Positions 19,137-27,726 of a DNA stretch of 64,000 nucleotides are shown in pieces. The notes under the pieces were generated by a model that worked only from the letters and a program-made list of their open reading frames with translations, ran no database searches and was not told the origin of the DNA. Position 1 is the first letter of the stretch. Each line of letters starts with the position of its first letter. A program made the position numbers and the translations under genes. Source of the stretch: Billgrantia sulfidoxydans (lineage in GTDB: Bacteria; Pseudomonadota; Gammaproteobacteria; Pseudomonadales; Halomonadaceae); the NCBI RefSeq assembly GCF_017868775.1, contig NZ_CP053381.1:3100001-3164000 (forward strand). The letters are read 5' to 3'.

Positions 19137-19733
19137 TCAGAACCGCACGCTGGGGGCGGCCTGGATCTCGGCGCTGTCGTCGAACTCCAGCAGCGCCGCG
19201 TCATCGCGATGCCCCAGCGGCCCCGCCAGCAGCACCGGCGGAAAGCTCTGCTTGTAGGTGTTGTACTGCATGACCGCGTCGTTGAAGGCCTGGCGGGCGA
19301 AGGCGACGCGGTTCTCGGTGCTGGTGAGGGTCTCGGAGAGCTGGCGCATGTTGTCGGAGGCCTTCAGGTCCGGGTAGGCCTCCATCACCACGTTGAGCCG
19401 CCCCAGGGCGGCACCGAGCGCCCCCTCGGCGCCGGCCAGCTCGGCCATGGCACTGGGTTCGCCCGGCCGCGCGGCGGCCGACTGCAGGCCGGCCAGGGCG
19501 GCATTGCGCGCCTCGGTCACGGCGGTCAGGGTGTCGCGCTCATGAGCCATGTAGGCCTTGGCGGTCTCGACCAGGTTGGGAATCAGGTCGTAGCGGCGCT
19601 TGAGCTGCACCTCGATCTGGGCAAAGGCATTCTGGTAGCGGTTCTTCAGCGCCACCAGCCGGTTGTAGATGCTGACGCCGTAGATCACCAGCAGGGCCAG
19701 CACCACCAGTACGACGATCACTGTCACGCTCAT
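19137..19733 (-). CDS. lemA: LemA family protein
   Basis: 198 aa from the ATG at 19733, chosen for its GGGAGA ribosome site and because the protein then begins directly with its membrane anchor (MSVTVIVVLVVLALLVIYG). The rest is a helical bundle with the family signature NRLVALKNRYQNAFAQIEVQ, LKRRYDLIPNLVET and a C-terminal NTYKQSFPPVLL. Topology: short outside N-terminus, one helix, cytoplasmic bundle. First gene of the lemA-M48 operon. Not the unrelated GacS-type LemA kinase. Confidence 0.88.
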   Translation of the reverse strand: MSVTVIVVLVVLALLVIYGVSIYNRLVALKNRYQNAFAQIEVQLKRRYDLIPNLVETAKAYMAHERDTLTAVTEARNAALAGLQSAAARPGEPSAMAELAGAEGALGAALGRLNVVMEAYPDLKASDNMRQLSETLTSTENRVAFARQAFNDAVMQYNTYKQSFPPVLLAGPLGHRDDAALLEFDDSAEIQAAPSVRF

Positions 19734-19812
19734 TGCTCTCTCCCGTGTGCCGCCAGCGACCCGCTTGATGTGAGTCAATGCCCGAGCCTGCATTAGCGTC
19801 TGCTCAATGTCA

Positions 19813-19827
19813 TATACCGATGGTATA
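19813..19827. promoter_or_regulatory. Perfect dyad between lemA and the DUF1538 operon
   Basis: TATACC-GAT-GGTATA is a perfect 6+6 inverted repeat between divergent transcription units. TATAGT at its right end could be a -10 box for the rightward operon, so an operator overlapping a promoter is plausible. Confidence 0.4.
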
Positions 19828-19855
19828 GTGTGGCGGCCGAGCGGGCCAGCCACTC

Positions 19856-21409
19856 ATGCCTGCGCTCGCAGCGTCACGTCTCGCCCAACCGATCATTGCC
19901 AGGGAGTCGGTCTTGGTAGCGCAACTCAAGGATTTCCTCCACGCACTGGTCCATGCCCTGCGCAACCTGCTGCCCATCATCGTGGTGGTGGTAGCCTTCC
20001 AGGCGCTGTTGCTGCGCGAGTGGCCGGAGGGCGGGCTGAGCATGGCGGCGGGCCTGCTGGTGGTGGCCGTTGGCGTCGCCCTGTTCCTGCAGGGACTCGA
20101 ATTGAGCATTTTTCCGGTGGGCAAGCGGCTCGCCAACCAGTTTACCCGCCGTGGTTCCATGCCGCTGCTGATGCTGTTCGGTTTCGCCATGGGTTTTTCA
20201 GCCGTCGTGGCGGAACCGGCACTGATTGCCGTGGCCGAACAGGCCGCCACGATCAGCCAGGGGCGTATCGACGCCCTCACCCTGCGCCTGATCGTGGCGA
20301 GCTCGGTGGGTCTGGTGATGGCACTGGGCGTGTTTCGCGTGATCCTCGGCCACCCCCTTCACTGGTACATGATCGCCGGCTACGCACTGGTGGTTCTCGT
20401 CACCTTCTTCGCCCCCGCGGAGATCGTCGGGCTGGCCTACGATTCCGGCGGCGTCACCACCAACATCGTTACCGTGCCGCTGATCGCAGCGCTGGGGATC
20501 GGTCTTGCCTCCTCGATCCGCGGGCGCAACCCACTGATCGACGGTTTCGGCCTGGTGGCACTGGCGGTGATGGTGCCAATGATCAGCGTTCAGCTCTACG
20601 GCATCCTGGTCTATGCCGAGCCCGACGCGTTCGAGGCAGGCGCGGAGTTGCTGCTTGCCGGGAAAGACGTCTCCCCGCCGTCCGGCCCGCTGACGATCCT
20701 CCTCGATCTGTTCGCCATGCTACGCGACGTGCTGCCGATCATCCTGGTCGTGCTGTTCTTCCAGTACGCCGTGCTGCGCCATCCCCTGGCCAATCCGCTC
20801 AAGGTCGGTGTGGGTTTCGTGTTGGTGATCGTCGGTCTCTACGCTTTCGTGGTGGGGCTCAAGCTCGGCCTGTTTCCGATCGGGCAGCGCATGGCCGAGC
20901 AGCTGATCGGCTTCGACACCTGGCTGTGGGTCTACCTGTTCGCCTTCTGTATCGGCTTTGCCACTACCATGGCCGAACCGGCACTGATCGCCATCGGCCA
21001 GCAGGCCGAGGAAGCGGCTGCCGGCAAGATTCAGGGCAACGTCATTCGCCTGCTGGTAGCACTGGGTGTGGCCATCGGCATCACCATCGGGGTACATCGC
21101 ATCATCAGCGGCGACTCGATCCACCACTACATTACCGGCGGTTATCTTCTGGTCATTCTGCTGACCGCCCTGGCGCCCCGCTACATCGTAGCCCTGGCCT
21201 TCGACTTGGGCGGCGTAACGACATCCGAGGTGACGGTGCCGCTGGTCACCGCGCTGGGGATCGGCCTGGCCAGCCAGATCGAGGGGCGTAACGTCCTGAT
21301 CGACGGCTTCGGACTGATCGCCTTCGCCTCGATCTTTCCTATCGTGACCGTAATGGGCTATGCCATTCTGATGGAAAAACTAGCGCAGCCGGGAGGCAGG
21401 ACGACATGA
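19856..21409 (+). CDS. DUF1538 family polytopic membrane protein
   Basis: 517 aa with two homologous halves of about 250 residues, each a DUF1538 repeat. The halves share VVAEPALIAVAEQA / TMAEPALIAIGQQA, SGGVTTNIVTVPLIAALGIG / LGGVTTSEVTVPLVTALGIG and GRNPLIDGFGL / GRNVLIDGFGL. The internal duplication and about 14 helices suggest a transporter or channel of unknown substrate. The P-II-like and CBS genes directly downstream look like its regulators. The ATG at 19856 has no ribosome site; an in-frame TTG at 19913 has AGGGAG 6 bases upstream and may be the real start (498 aa). Confidence 0.8.
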   Translation: MPALAASRLAQPIIARESVLVAQLKDFLHALVHALRNLLPIIVVVVAFQALLLREWPEGGLSMAAGLLVVAVGVALFLQGLELSIFPVGKRLANQFTRRGSMPLLMLFGFAMGFSAVVAEPALIAVAEQAATISQGRIDALTLRLIVASSVGLVMALGVFRVILGHPLHWYMIAGYALVVLVTFFAPAEIVGLAYDSGGVTTNIVTVPLIAALGIGLASSIRGRNPLIDGFGLVALAVMVPMISVQLYGILVYAEPDAFEAGAELLLAGKDVSPPSGPLTILLDLFAMLRDVLPIILVVLFFQYAVLRHPLANPLKVGVGFVLVIVGLYAFVVGLKLGLFPIGQRMAEQLIGFDTWLWVYLFAFCIGFATTMAEPALIAIGQQAEEAAAGKIQGNVIRLLVALGVAIGITIGVHRIISGDSIHHYITGGYLLVILLTALAPRYIVALAFDLGGVTTSEVTVPLVTALGIGLASQIEGRNVLIDGFGLIAFASIFPIVTVMGYAILMEKLAQPGGRTT

Positions 21410-21756
21410 AGTTTTCGCTATTGGTTGCCATCGTGCCGGAGGATCTCGAGCAGGAGTGCATCGATGCCGCCACCGAAGCTGGCGCGGTCGGCATGACGTT
21501 GATGTCCGGCCGCGGGATCGGCGGTGAACGCAAGAAAACGTTCTTCGGGCTGACTTACGAGGGCAGCCAGAGCATCATGCTGCTGACGCTGGAGAAAAGT
21601 CTCTCGCTGAGAGTGTTGAAGACCATTCGCCAGGTACTCAACCCGACCGGCGAGGACTCCCGCGGTCTGGTCATGACGCTGCCGGTAGAACACCTCGGCG
21701 GTATCGACATGGCGCAGGTCAAGCGCTTCGAAGAACGCCTCAGGCAAGATGTCTGA
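21406..21756 (+). CDS. P-II family nitrogen-regulator-like protein
   Basis: 116 aa with the GlnB/GlnK fold order: N-terminal strand MKFSLLVAIVPEDLEQECID, a T-loop region GRGIGGERKKTFFGLTYEGS, then the B/C-loop side. The uridylylated tyrosine and surrounding sequence of classical GlnB are not preserved, so this is a P-II-like sensor rather than the nitrogen regulator. Its ATG overlaps the DUF1538 stop by 4 bases. It probably gates that membrane protein in response to a nucleotide; ligand unknown. Confidence 0.78.
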   Translation: MKFSLLVAIVPEDLEQECIDAATEAGAVGMTLMSGRGIGGERKKTFFGLTYEGSQSIMLLTLEKSLSLRVLKTIRQVLNPTGEDSRGLVMTLPVEHLGGIDMAQVKRFEERLRQDV

Positions 21757-21782
21757 ACGAATGGTTTAACGGAGAGAACAAG

Positions 21783-22169
21783 ATGCTGGTCAAGGACATC
21801 ATGAACCGCGATGTGGTGACGGTATCCCCCTTCGCCACCTTGCGCGATGCGCTGAGCCTGATGAAGCGCCACAACCTCAAGAGTCTGGTGGTGGAGCAAC
21901 AGGATCCCCACGATGCCTGGGGATTGATCACCTATACCAACATCCTCAAGACCATCGTCGCCGAGAATGGCGACATCGACCTGATCAACGTCTACGACGT
22001 CTGCGCCAAACCCGCCATCGGTGTCGGCGAGTCGCTCGACGTGCGCCATGTCGCCAGCTTGATGACCGACAGCGTGGTCAAGCGAGTGCTGGTACTCGAC
22101 GACAACAAGTTGCTGGGCCTAGTCACCATGGATGATATCGTAGGCACCGTGCTCGACATGATCGAGTAG
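21783..22169 (+). CDS. Tandem CBS-domain protein
   Basis: 128 aa consisting of just two CBS motifs: VKDIMNRDVVTVSPFATLRD...LVVEQ and VYDVCAKPAIGVGESLDVRH...RVLVLDDNKLLGLVTMDDI. Such pairs bind adenine nucleotides. It lies 26 bases after the P-II-like gene in the DUF1538 operon and is inferred to be a second, energy-charge-type sensor for the membrane protein. No catalytic domain. Confidence 0.88.
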   Translation: MLVKDIMNRDVVTVSPFATLRDALSLMKRHNLKSLVVEQQDPHDAWGLITYTNILKTIVAENGDIDLINVYDVCAKPAIGVGESLDVRHVASLMTDSVVKRVLVLDDNKLLGLVTMDDIVGTVLDMIE

Positions 22170-22186
22170 GCCGACCGGACCCTGAT

Positions 22187-22474
22187 ATGCAAGATTTCTT
22201 TTCCTGGCTGGGCAAGACCCTGGGCGAGATCATTCGCTTCGTGGTCGACCTGCTGCTCGTCTTCTTCCAGAACCTGGGCGCCTCCGCCCGCGGCTTCTTC
22301 GACGGCCTGGCGACGTCGCTGGGCATTCCCCCCACCCTGATCAGTCTGGCGGTGCTGCTGCTCGGCCTGTGGCTGCTCTATCTGGCGCTGCGCGCCCTGC
22401 TGCGCCGGCGCATCTTCGCCACGCTGATCTGGGCGGTGCTGGGGGTGACGGTGTTGAGCTGGCTCATCTATTAA
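22187..22474 (+). CDS. Small membrane protein, last gene of the DUF1538 operon
   Basis: 95 aa, not recognised. It has an amphipathic N-terminal region (MQDFFSWLGKTLGEIIRF), hydrophobic stretch FVVDLLLVFFQNLGA, then a longer hydrophobic region from about residue 50 (LISLAVLLLGLWLLYLALRA) and a final LIWAVLGVTVLSWLIY. Two or three membrane segments are likely. It starts 17 bases after the CBS gene and ends 8 bases before a strong terminator. Confidence 0.65.
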   Translation: MQDFFSWLGKTLGEIIRFVVDLLLVFFQNLGASARGFFDGLATSLGIPPTLISLAVLLLGLWLLYLALRALLRRRIFATLIWAVLGVTVLSWLIY

Positions 22475-22482
22475 GCCCAGCC

Positions 22483-22516
22483 AAAAAAAGTGCCGCCCCA
22501 GGGGCGGCACTTTTTT
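22483..22516. terminator. Bidirectional terminator between the DUF1538 operon and pepN
   Basis: A-run, stem GTGCCGCC / GGCGGCAC around a short CCAGG loop, and T-run: symmetrical and usable from both strands. It lies 8 bases after the small membrane gene and about 36 bases past the pepN stop. Confidence 0.92.
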
Positions 22517-22552
22517 GTTATCAGGAAATCGGAATTTCCGATTACCCTTTCC

Positions 22553-25186
22553 TCAAGCGAGGGCCTTTTCGATCACCTCATAAACATTCGGCGAGAGCTT
22601 CTCGGCGCGGATTCGTTCGAGTTCGCCCTTCATCAGTTCCTGACGCGACTCGTCGAAGCGTTGCCAGCGCGTCAGCGGCGTGACCAGGCGCGCGGCGATC
22701 TCGGGGTTGAGTCGGTTGAGCTCGATCACCACGTCGGCCAGCAGGCGGTAACCCTCGCCATCGGCGCGGTGGAAGTTGATCCGGTTCTGGTTGGCGAAGG
22801 TGCCGATCAGCGCGCGTACCTTGTTGGGGTTCTTCAGCGAGAAGGCGGGGTGCGCCATCAGGTGCTTGACCCGGTCCAGCGCATCGGCCTGGGGTCGGGT
22901 GACCTGGATCGCGAACCACTGATCCATGACCAGCGTATCGTGCGCCCACTTCTCGCCGAAGGCACGCAGGGCCGGGGCCGCCAGGTCGTCGCGGCTGCTG
23001 TGGGTCAGCAGCGTGAGCGCATGGCGCACGTCGGTCATGTTGTGATCGGCCTCGAACTGCCGGCGAACGATGTCGATACCCTGCTCGTCCTCGATCGCCA
23101 TCAGGTAGGAGAGCGCCACGTTCTTCAGGCTGCGCCGCGCAATCTGCTCTGGCTCGGGGGCGTAGGGCGCGTCGCTCACGTTTTCCTCGTAGAGGCGCAG
23201 GAAGTCGTCGCGCAGGGTCGCGGCCAGCGACTGCTTGACGAAGTCGCGTGCGGCGTGGATCGCCTCGACGTCGACCAGCGGCTGCTGCTCGGCAATATAG
23301 GCCTCGGAGGGCAGCGTCAGCATCTCGGCCAGCACCGCCTTGTCGTCGCTGCCGCGCTCGAGCAGGGCGCGGAAGGCCTCGACCACGCGCGTGTCCATGA
23401 CCTTTTCGACGCCATTGCGGTGGGCGGCGATGAGGTCGTCCAGCGCCAGCATCGCCAGCCGCTGGCCGGCATCCCAGCGATTGAAGCCGTCCGAGTCGTT
23501 GGCCAGCAGGAAGGCCAGGTCCTCGCGGCCGTAGGGAAAGCGCAGCTGGACCGGCGCCGAGAAGCCGCGTAGCAGCGAGGGCACGGGCGCCTCGGCCACG
23601 TCGCTGAAGACGAAGGTCTGCTCCGCCTCGCGCAGGTGGATCACGCCATCGCTGCCGAGCGACTGTCCTTCCAGCGTCAAGGGCAGGTCACGCCCCGACT
23701 TGGTGCCCACCAGCCCCAGTCGCACGGGGATGTGCAGCGGCAGCTTCTCGGGCTGGCCGGGCGTGGCCGGGGTACGCTGGCGCAGGGTGAGGCGATACTC
23801 GGCATGGGCATAATCGTATTCGCCGTAGGCGTCGATCTCCGGGGTGCCGGCCTGGGAGTACCACAGCATGAACTGCGACAGGTCCTGGCCGGAGGCTTCC
23901 GCCATGCAGTCGACGAAATCCTCGATGGTCACCGCTTGGCCGTCGAAGCGCTCGAAGTAGAGGTCGCTGCCGCGGCGGAAGGCCTCCCAGCCCACCAGGT
24001 TGCGCAGCATGCGCACTACCTCGGCGCCCTTTTCGTAGATGGTCAGGGTGTAGAAGTTGCCGATTTCGATGTAGTGGTCGGGGCGCACCGGATGGGCGGT
24101 GGGGCCGGCGTCCTCGGCAAACTGGGCGGTGCGGAAGAAGGCCACGTCCTCGATACGCTTGACTGCCGCCGAGTTGACGTCGGCGGAGAAGCACTGGTCG
24201 CGGAAAACGGTGAAGCCCTCCTTGAGCGACAGCTGGAACCAGTCGCGGCAGGTCACGCGGTTGCCCGACCAGTTGTGGAAATACTCGTGGGCGACGATGC
24301 CCTCGACCCGCTGGAAGGCGGCGTCGGTGGCGGTATGCGGATGGGTCAGTACCGCCGCCGAGTTGAAGATATTGAGGCCCTTGTTCTCCATCGCGCCCAT
24401 GTTGAAGTCGTTGACCGCCACGATCATGAACAGGTCGAGGTCGTACTCGCGGCCGTAGGTCTCTTCGTCCCAGCGCATGGCGCGCTTGAGCGAGGCCATG
24501 GCGTGGTCGGTCTTGCCCAGGTTCTCCTCCTCGACCCAGATCTGCAGCGTGACCTCGCGCCCGCTCATGGTGACGAAGCGGTCCTCGACCTTATTCAGGT
24601 CACCGGCCACCAGCGCGAACAGGTAGCTGGGCTTGGGAAAGGGATCGTCCCAGGTGACGAAGTGGCGCCCCCCGGGCAGCTCGCCCCGCTCCACCGGGTT
24701 GCCGTTGGAGAGCAGCACCGGCAGGCTCGCCCTGTCGCCAATCACGGTGGTGGAGAAGGTTGCCATCACGTCCGGGCGGTCCGGATAGTAGGTGATGCGG
24801 CGAAAGCCTTCGGCCTCGCACTGGGTGCAGTACATGCCGTTGGAGAGGTAGAGCCCTTCCAGCGCCGTGTTCTCCCGGGGGGCGATCTCCACCTCGGTAT
24901 CGAGGCGGAACTGGCCGGGCGGACCATGGACGACCAGTCCGGTGTCGCTGAGCGTGTATTCGTCTCCGGCCAGCGCCTGGCCGTCGATGGCGATGCGCTT
25001 GAGGGTCAGCTGCTCGCCATCGAGCTCGAGCGGCTCATCGCCTCGACTCTGCGGATGGCGTTCCAGCTGCAGGCTCGCCTTGACCGTGGTCGCGGCGGGA
25101 TCCAGTTCGAAGGTCAGCGCGACATGGGTCACACGGTAGGCGGGCGGCCGGTAGTCGTGACGATGGGTCGGCTTGGGTTCAGACAT
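22553..25186 (-). CDS. pepN: Aminopeptidase N (M1 family)
   Basis: 877 aa zinc aminopeptidase of the cytoplasm, same length class as E. coli PepN (870). Exopeptidase motif GAMENKGLNIF, zinc motif HEYFHNWSGN with His300/Glu301/His304 and the downstream glutamate helix LKEGFTVFRDQ; the C-terminal helical DUF3458-type domain is complete. Start at 25186 (MSEPKPTHRHDYRPP) because AGGAG lies 8 bases upstream; frame remains open to 25246 but without a ribosome site. Confidence 0.96.
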   Translation of the reverse strand: MSEPKPTHRHDYRPPAYRVTHVALTFELDPAATTVKASLQLERHPQSRGDEPLELDGEQLTLKRIAIDGQALAGDEYTLSDTGLVVHGPPGQFRLDTEVEIAPRENTALEGLYLSNGMYCTQCEAEGFRRITYYPDRPDVMATFSTTVIGDRASLPVLLSNGNPVERGELPGGRHFVTWDDPFPKPSYLFALVAGDLNKVEDRFVTMSGREVTLQIWVEEENLGKTDHAMASLKRAMRWDEETYGREYDLDLFMIVAVNDFNMGAMENKGLNIFNSAAVLTHPHTATDAAFQRVEGIVAHEYFHNWSGNRVTCRDWFQLSLKEGFTVFRDQCFSADVNSAAVKRIEDVAFFRTAQFAEDAGPTAHPVRPDHYIEIGNFYTLTIYEKGAEVVRMLRNLVGWEAFRRGSDLYFERFDGQAVTIEDFVDCMAEASGQDLSQFMLWYSQAGTPEIDAYGEYDYAHAEYRLTLRQRTPATPGQPEKLPLHIPVRLGLVGTKSGRDLPLTLEGQSLGSDGVIHLREAEQTFVFSDVAEAPVPSLLRGFSAPVQLRFPYGREDLAFLLANDSDGFNRWDAGQRLAMLALDDLIAAHRNGVEKVMDTRVVEAFRALLERGSDDKAVLAEMLTLPSEAYIAEQQPLVDVEAIHAARDFVKQSLAATLRDDFLRLYEENVSDAPYAPEPEQIARRSLKNVALSYLMAIEDEQGIDIVRRQFEADHNMTDVRHALTLLTHSSRDDLAAPALRAFGEKWAHDTLVMDQWFAIQVTRPQADALDRVKHLMAHPAFSLKNPNKVRALIGTFANQNRINFHRADGEGYRLLADVVIELNRLNPEIAARLVTPLTRWQRFDESRQELMKGELERIRAEKLSPNVYEVIEKALA

Positions 25187-25258
25187 CGGGAAGACTCCTG
25201 TCCATGATCGATGCCCATTGTAAGGTTGCCGGCTCCTCAACCTCAAAGGCAGCTGACG

Positions 25259-25669
25259 CTAGCGCCGTACCAAGCGTGCCACCGTCCCCGCCTCGAGCCT
25301 GCCGCCGGGCTCGGGGCGCGTGACGATCCACAGCCCCAGCAGCGCCAGGCCCATCGCCAGCAGGAACTTCAGCCATACCAGGCTGAGAGTCAGGAGGAGC
25401 ACCACGACCGACAGGGCGAGCATGCCACCGGCGACCCACTTGGCATGGCGCGGGATGGCGCGCTCGCCTTCCCAGGCCGCCACGGTCGGGCCGAAGCGAG
25501 GGTGCTCACGAATCCACTGGGCAAAGCGCGGCGAGCCACGGGAAGCCGCCCACACCGCCAGGAGCATGAAGCAGGTCGTCGGCATCAGCGGCACGAAGAC
25601 GCCGATGACGCCAAGCGCGAAGCTGGCCCAGGCCAGGGCAATGTATACGGCACGGCGAAGCGAATGCAT
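25259..25669 (-). CDS. YbaN-like DUF454 inner-membrane protein
   Basis: 136 aa. The family signature LGVIGVFVPLMPTTCFMLLA is at residues 18-37, followed by WAASRGSPRFAQWIREH, FGPTVAAWEGERAIPRHAK and two more membrane helices. Function of the family is not established. Stands alone between pepN and the small heat-shock gene. Confidence 0.82.
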   Translation of the reverse strand: MHSLRRAVYIALAWASFALGVIGVFVPLMPTTCFMLLAVWAASRGSPRFAQWIREHPRFGPTVAAWEGERAIPRHAKWVAGGMLALSVVVLLLTLSLVWLKFLLAMGLALLGLWIVTRPEPGGRLEAGTVARLVRR

Positions 25670-25758
25670 GCGAGTCCCCCATCCAGGCTTTCCCTGCTGA
25701 CTCCATTGAAGCCCATCTCGCCGCTGCAGGCCAATCGGGCATGGCTATGGCGCCATTA

Positions 25759-25788
25759 GAAAAAGAAGAAGCCCGCCCGAAGGCGAGC
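25759..25788 (-). terminator. Terminator of the hsp20 gene
   Basis: Minus strand stem GCTCGCC / GGCGGGC (one G-U pair) with UUCG loop, followed by TTCTTCTTTTT. It lies about 20 bases past the hsp20 stop. Confidence 0.8.
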
Positions 25789-25806
25789 CAATGACGTCGA
25801 TAAGCT

Positions 25807-26337
25807 CTACTGGATCGGGATTTCGCGACGGTTCTCTTTCGCTTCACCGCTGCGCGGAACGCGAACCTTGAGCACGCCGTTCGCGAACGAGGCCGATATC
25901 GCTTCGGGGCGTGCGTCGCCGGGCAGGTCGAGCACTCGGCGGAAGCTGCCATAGGAGCGCTCGATGCGCTGGTAGCGATCCTCCTGGGTGTTGCGCTCCT
26001 GGCGCTTCTCGCCTTCGATGATCAGCCGGTCGCCATCCAGAGTGAGCTTGACGTCCTTCTCGTCCACGCCGGGCACCTCGACGCTGATCAGGTACTCCTC
26101 GTCACGCTCGGCGATGTCGAGCTGGGGCCTGAGCAGACTGGCCATGTCACCGAAGCGGCTCTCGAGCGTCGGCATGCCGAACTGACGCATGACGTCAGTC
26201 ATCCAGCGGTCCAGCTCCTGATGCATGCCGAGCAACGGCGAGAGTTCGCCCTGGCGAGGCTCCACGGGTACCGGCGTCGCGGCATCGCGGCGCTCGCTCT
26301 TGAACCAGTTCCAGGGAGAGAATTTCTGCAGATTCAT
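25807..26337 (-). CDS. Hsp20 small heat-shock protein
   Basis: 176 aa alpha-crystallin chaperone that holds unfolding proteins. The crystallin domain spans about residues 65-165: PQLDIAERDEEYLISVEVPG, KLTLDGDRLIIEGEKRQE, YGSFRRVLDLPGDA and the closing ASFANGVLKVRVPR. The C-terminal I-x-I anchor is REIPIQ. Longer N-terminal arm than IbpA/B. The ATG at 26337 is preceded by AGGAGG. A sigma-32-type promoter about 70 bases upstream supports heat control. Confidence 0.93.
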   Translation of the reverse strand: MNLQKFSPWNWFKSERRDAATPVPVEPRQGELSPLLGMHQELDRWMTDVMRQFGMPTLESRFGDMASLLRPQLDIAERDEEYLISVEVPGVDEKDVKLTLDGDRLIIEGEKRQERNTQEDRYQRIERSYGSFRRVLDLPGDARPEAISASFANGVLKVRVPRSGEAKENRREIPIQ

Positions 26338-26377
26338 ACGCCACCTCCTGTTCGTCATGAGACACGTGACGCATAGG

Positions 26378-26394
26378 ACGGGCTTCGAGCCCGT
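26378..26394 (-). other. Stem-loop in the hsp20 5' leader
   Basis: Perfect 7-bp stem ACGGGCT / AGCCCGT with a 3-base loop between the sigma-32 promoter and the AGGAGG site. The adjoining GTCCT could pair with AGGA of the ribosome site, so thermosensing is possible but not shown. Confidence 0.4.
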
Positions 26395-26408
26395 TCCGGC
26401 ATGAACAG

Positions 26409-26436
26409 AATTGGTGGCGCAGGGCCGGTTTTCAAG
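26409..26436 (-). promoter_or_regulatory. sigma-32 promoter of the hsp20 gene
   Basis: Minus strand CTTGAAA (26436-26430), 13-base spacer, CACCAATT (26416-26409; 6 of 8 to CCCCATTT). The same -35 and spacing as the htpG promoter in this window. Confidence 0.7.
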
Positions 26437-26510
26437 TGGCGTTCGACGCGCACTTGCGCCAGATCAACGATTCGCCATCGACCGGAGCCGATGGCGTGAG
26501 GCTGCGCCTC

Positions 26511-26996
26511 TCAATCGCGAAAATTGTCGAACTGCAACGCCAGGTCGGGGCCGCCTTCGCCGCGCAGCATGGCAATGACCTCCTGCAGGTCGTCGCGCTT
26601 CTTGCCGGTGACCCGCACCTTCTCGCCCTGGATCTGCGCCTGGACCTTGAGCTTGCTGTCCTTGATGCGCTTGACGATGTCCTTGGCCTCCTTCTGCTCG
26701 AGCCCCTGCTTGAGCTTGACCTCTTGGCGAGCCCGCACGCCCGAGAGTTCTGGCTCCTGCTCCTCCATGCAGCGGGCATCGATGCCGCGGGCGATGAGCC
26801 GATTGCGCAGCACGTCGAGCATCTGCTTGAGCTGGAAGTCGACCTCGGCCTCGAGCTGCACCGTATCGCCATTCAGCTCGAAGCTGGCCTTGACGCCCTT
26901 GAAGTCGAAGCGCCCCTGGATTTCTCGGTTGGCCTGGTCGACGGCATTGCTGGCCTCGTGCTTGTCGTATTCGGAAACAATGTCGAAAGAAGGCAT
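26511..26996 (-). CDS. yajQ: YajQ-family nucleotide-binding protein
   Basis: 161 aa, full family length, with the N-terminal signature MPSFDIVSEYDKHEASNAVD, EIQGRFDFKG and the C-terminal KVRVTGKKRDDLQEVIAML. Two RRM-like folds. Homologues bind nucleic acid or nucleotides, and the Xanthomonas relative binds cyclic di-GMP; whether this one does is unknown. AAGGA precedes the ATG. Monocistronic. Confidence 0.93.
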   Translation of the reverse strand: MPSFDIVSEYDKHEASNAVDQANREIQGRFDFKGVKASFELNGDTVQLEAEVDFQLKQMLDVLRNRLIARGIDARCMEEQEPELSGVRARQEVKLKQGLEQKEAKDIVKRIKDSKLKVQAQIQGEKVRVTGKKRDDLQEVIAMLRGEGGPDLALQFDNFRD

Positions 26997-27080
26997 GGCG
27001 GTGTCCTTGTTTGCCCAATCATGCCGGGAAGTCTACCAGCCCGGGCCCATCCCTGCGCGCCTGGGCTCAGCCGCGCCGGT

Positions 27081-27539
27081 TCATGTCGACACGCCAAGCG
27101 GCTTGCTCATCTGCCAGCCGGCGCAGCCATCCTCGTAGTAGTCGTCGAGCCAGCGCTCCAGCCTAAATCCCATGCGCCGGTAGAGCCCCAGGGCAACGCG
27201 ATTGTCCGCCCTCACCTCCAGCCCCAGCGCCTCGGCGTCGTGTCCCAGGGCAACCCGCTCCAGTGCCTCGAGCAATTGGCGCCCCAACCCGCTGCCGCGC
27301 GCTTCTGGGTGCACGCAGAACGAGTAGAGCCGGGCGCGACGGCTGCCGCGCCGGAACAGCAGGGTGCCATACCCCATGAGCCGCTCTCCATCGTCGGCGA
27401 CAAGCGTCTCGGCATGAGCGCGATTCAATAAGTGCCAGAGCTGTCGACGGCTGAAGCGATCTCCGCTGAAGGCTACCTGCTCCAGGCGGTAGAGAGCGCC
27501 CAGATCCTGTGGCTGGGCCTGGCGCAGAGCAACGGACAT
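27081..27539 (-). CDS. GNAT N-acetyltransferase
   Basis: 152 aa. Acetyl-CoA loop HPEARGSGLGRQLLEALE (motif A, R/Q-x-x-G-x-G/A), then LEVRADNRVALGLYRRMGF (motif B). Resembles RimI-like ribosomal or small-molecule acetyltransferases; substrate unknown. It is divergent from the RimK-like gene, and this side-by-side pairing suggests a shared peptide-modification role (inference). TGGAG lies 7 bases before the ATG. Confidence 0.82.
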   Translation of the reverse strand: MSVALRQAQPQDLGALYRLEQVAFSGDRFSRRQLWHLLNRAHAETLVADDGERLMGYGTLLFRRGSRRARLYSFCVHPEARGSGLGRQLLEALERVALGHDAEALGLEVRADNRVALGLYRRMGFRLERWLDDYYEDGCAGWQMSKPLGVST

Positions 27540-27726
27540 GGGCTTTCTCCAGGCTGGCGGTGGCCATGCGGGTACGCATGAAAGGGAACTTGACGGCAGC
27601 GCTCGACCCGCCTGCCATCATGAAATCATTTCACCTGTCGGGGCGCTTGTCGACAGCAAGTTGCAGCGGCATGCTGGCCGCAACCCGCGGCAAAGCCGCC
27701 CCTCCCCCAGCAGACGGATTTCGCCC

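Noticed and set aside
17103..19796. Long plus-strand open frame opposite lemA and the M48 protease
   Set aside because: Low-complexity His/Gln/Arg-rich translation antisense to two well-supported genes; a by-product of high G+C.
22490..25207. Plus-strand open frames opposite pepN
   Set aside because: Antisense to pepN, whose zinc and GAMEN motifs are intact; composition typical of GC-rich shadows.
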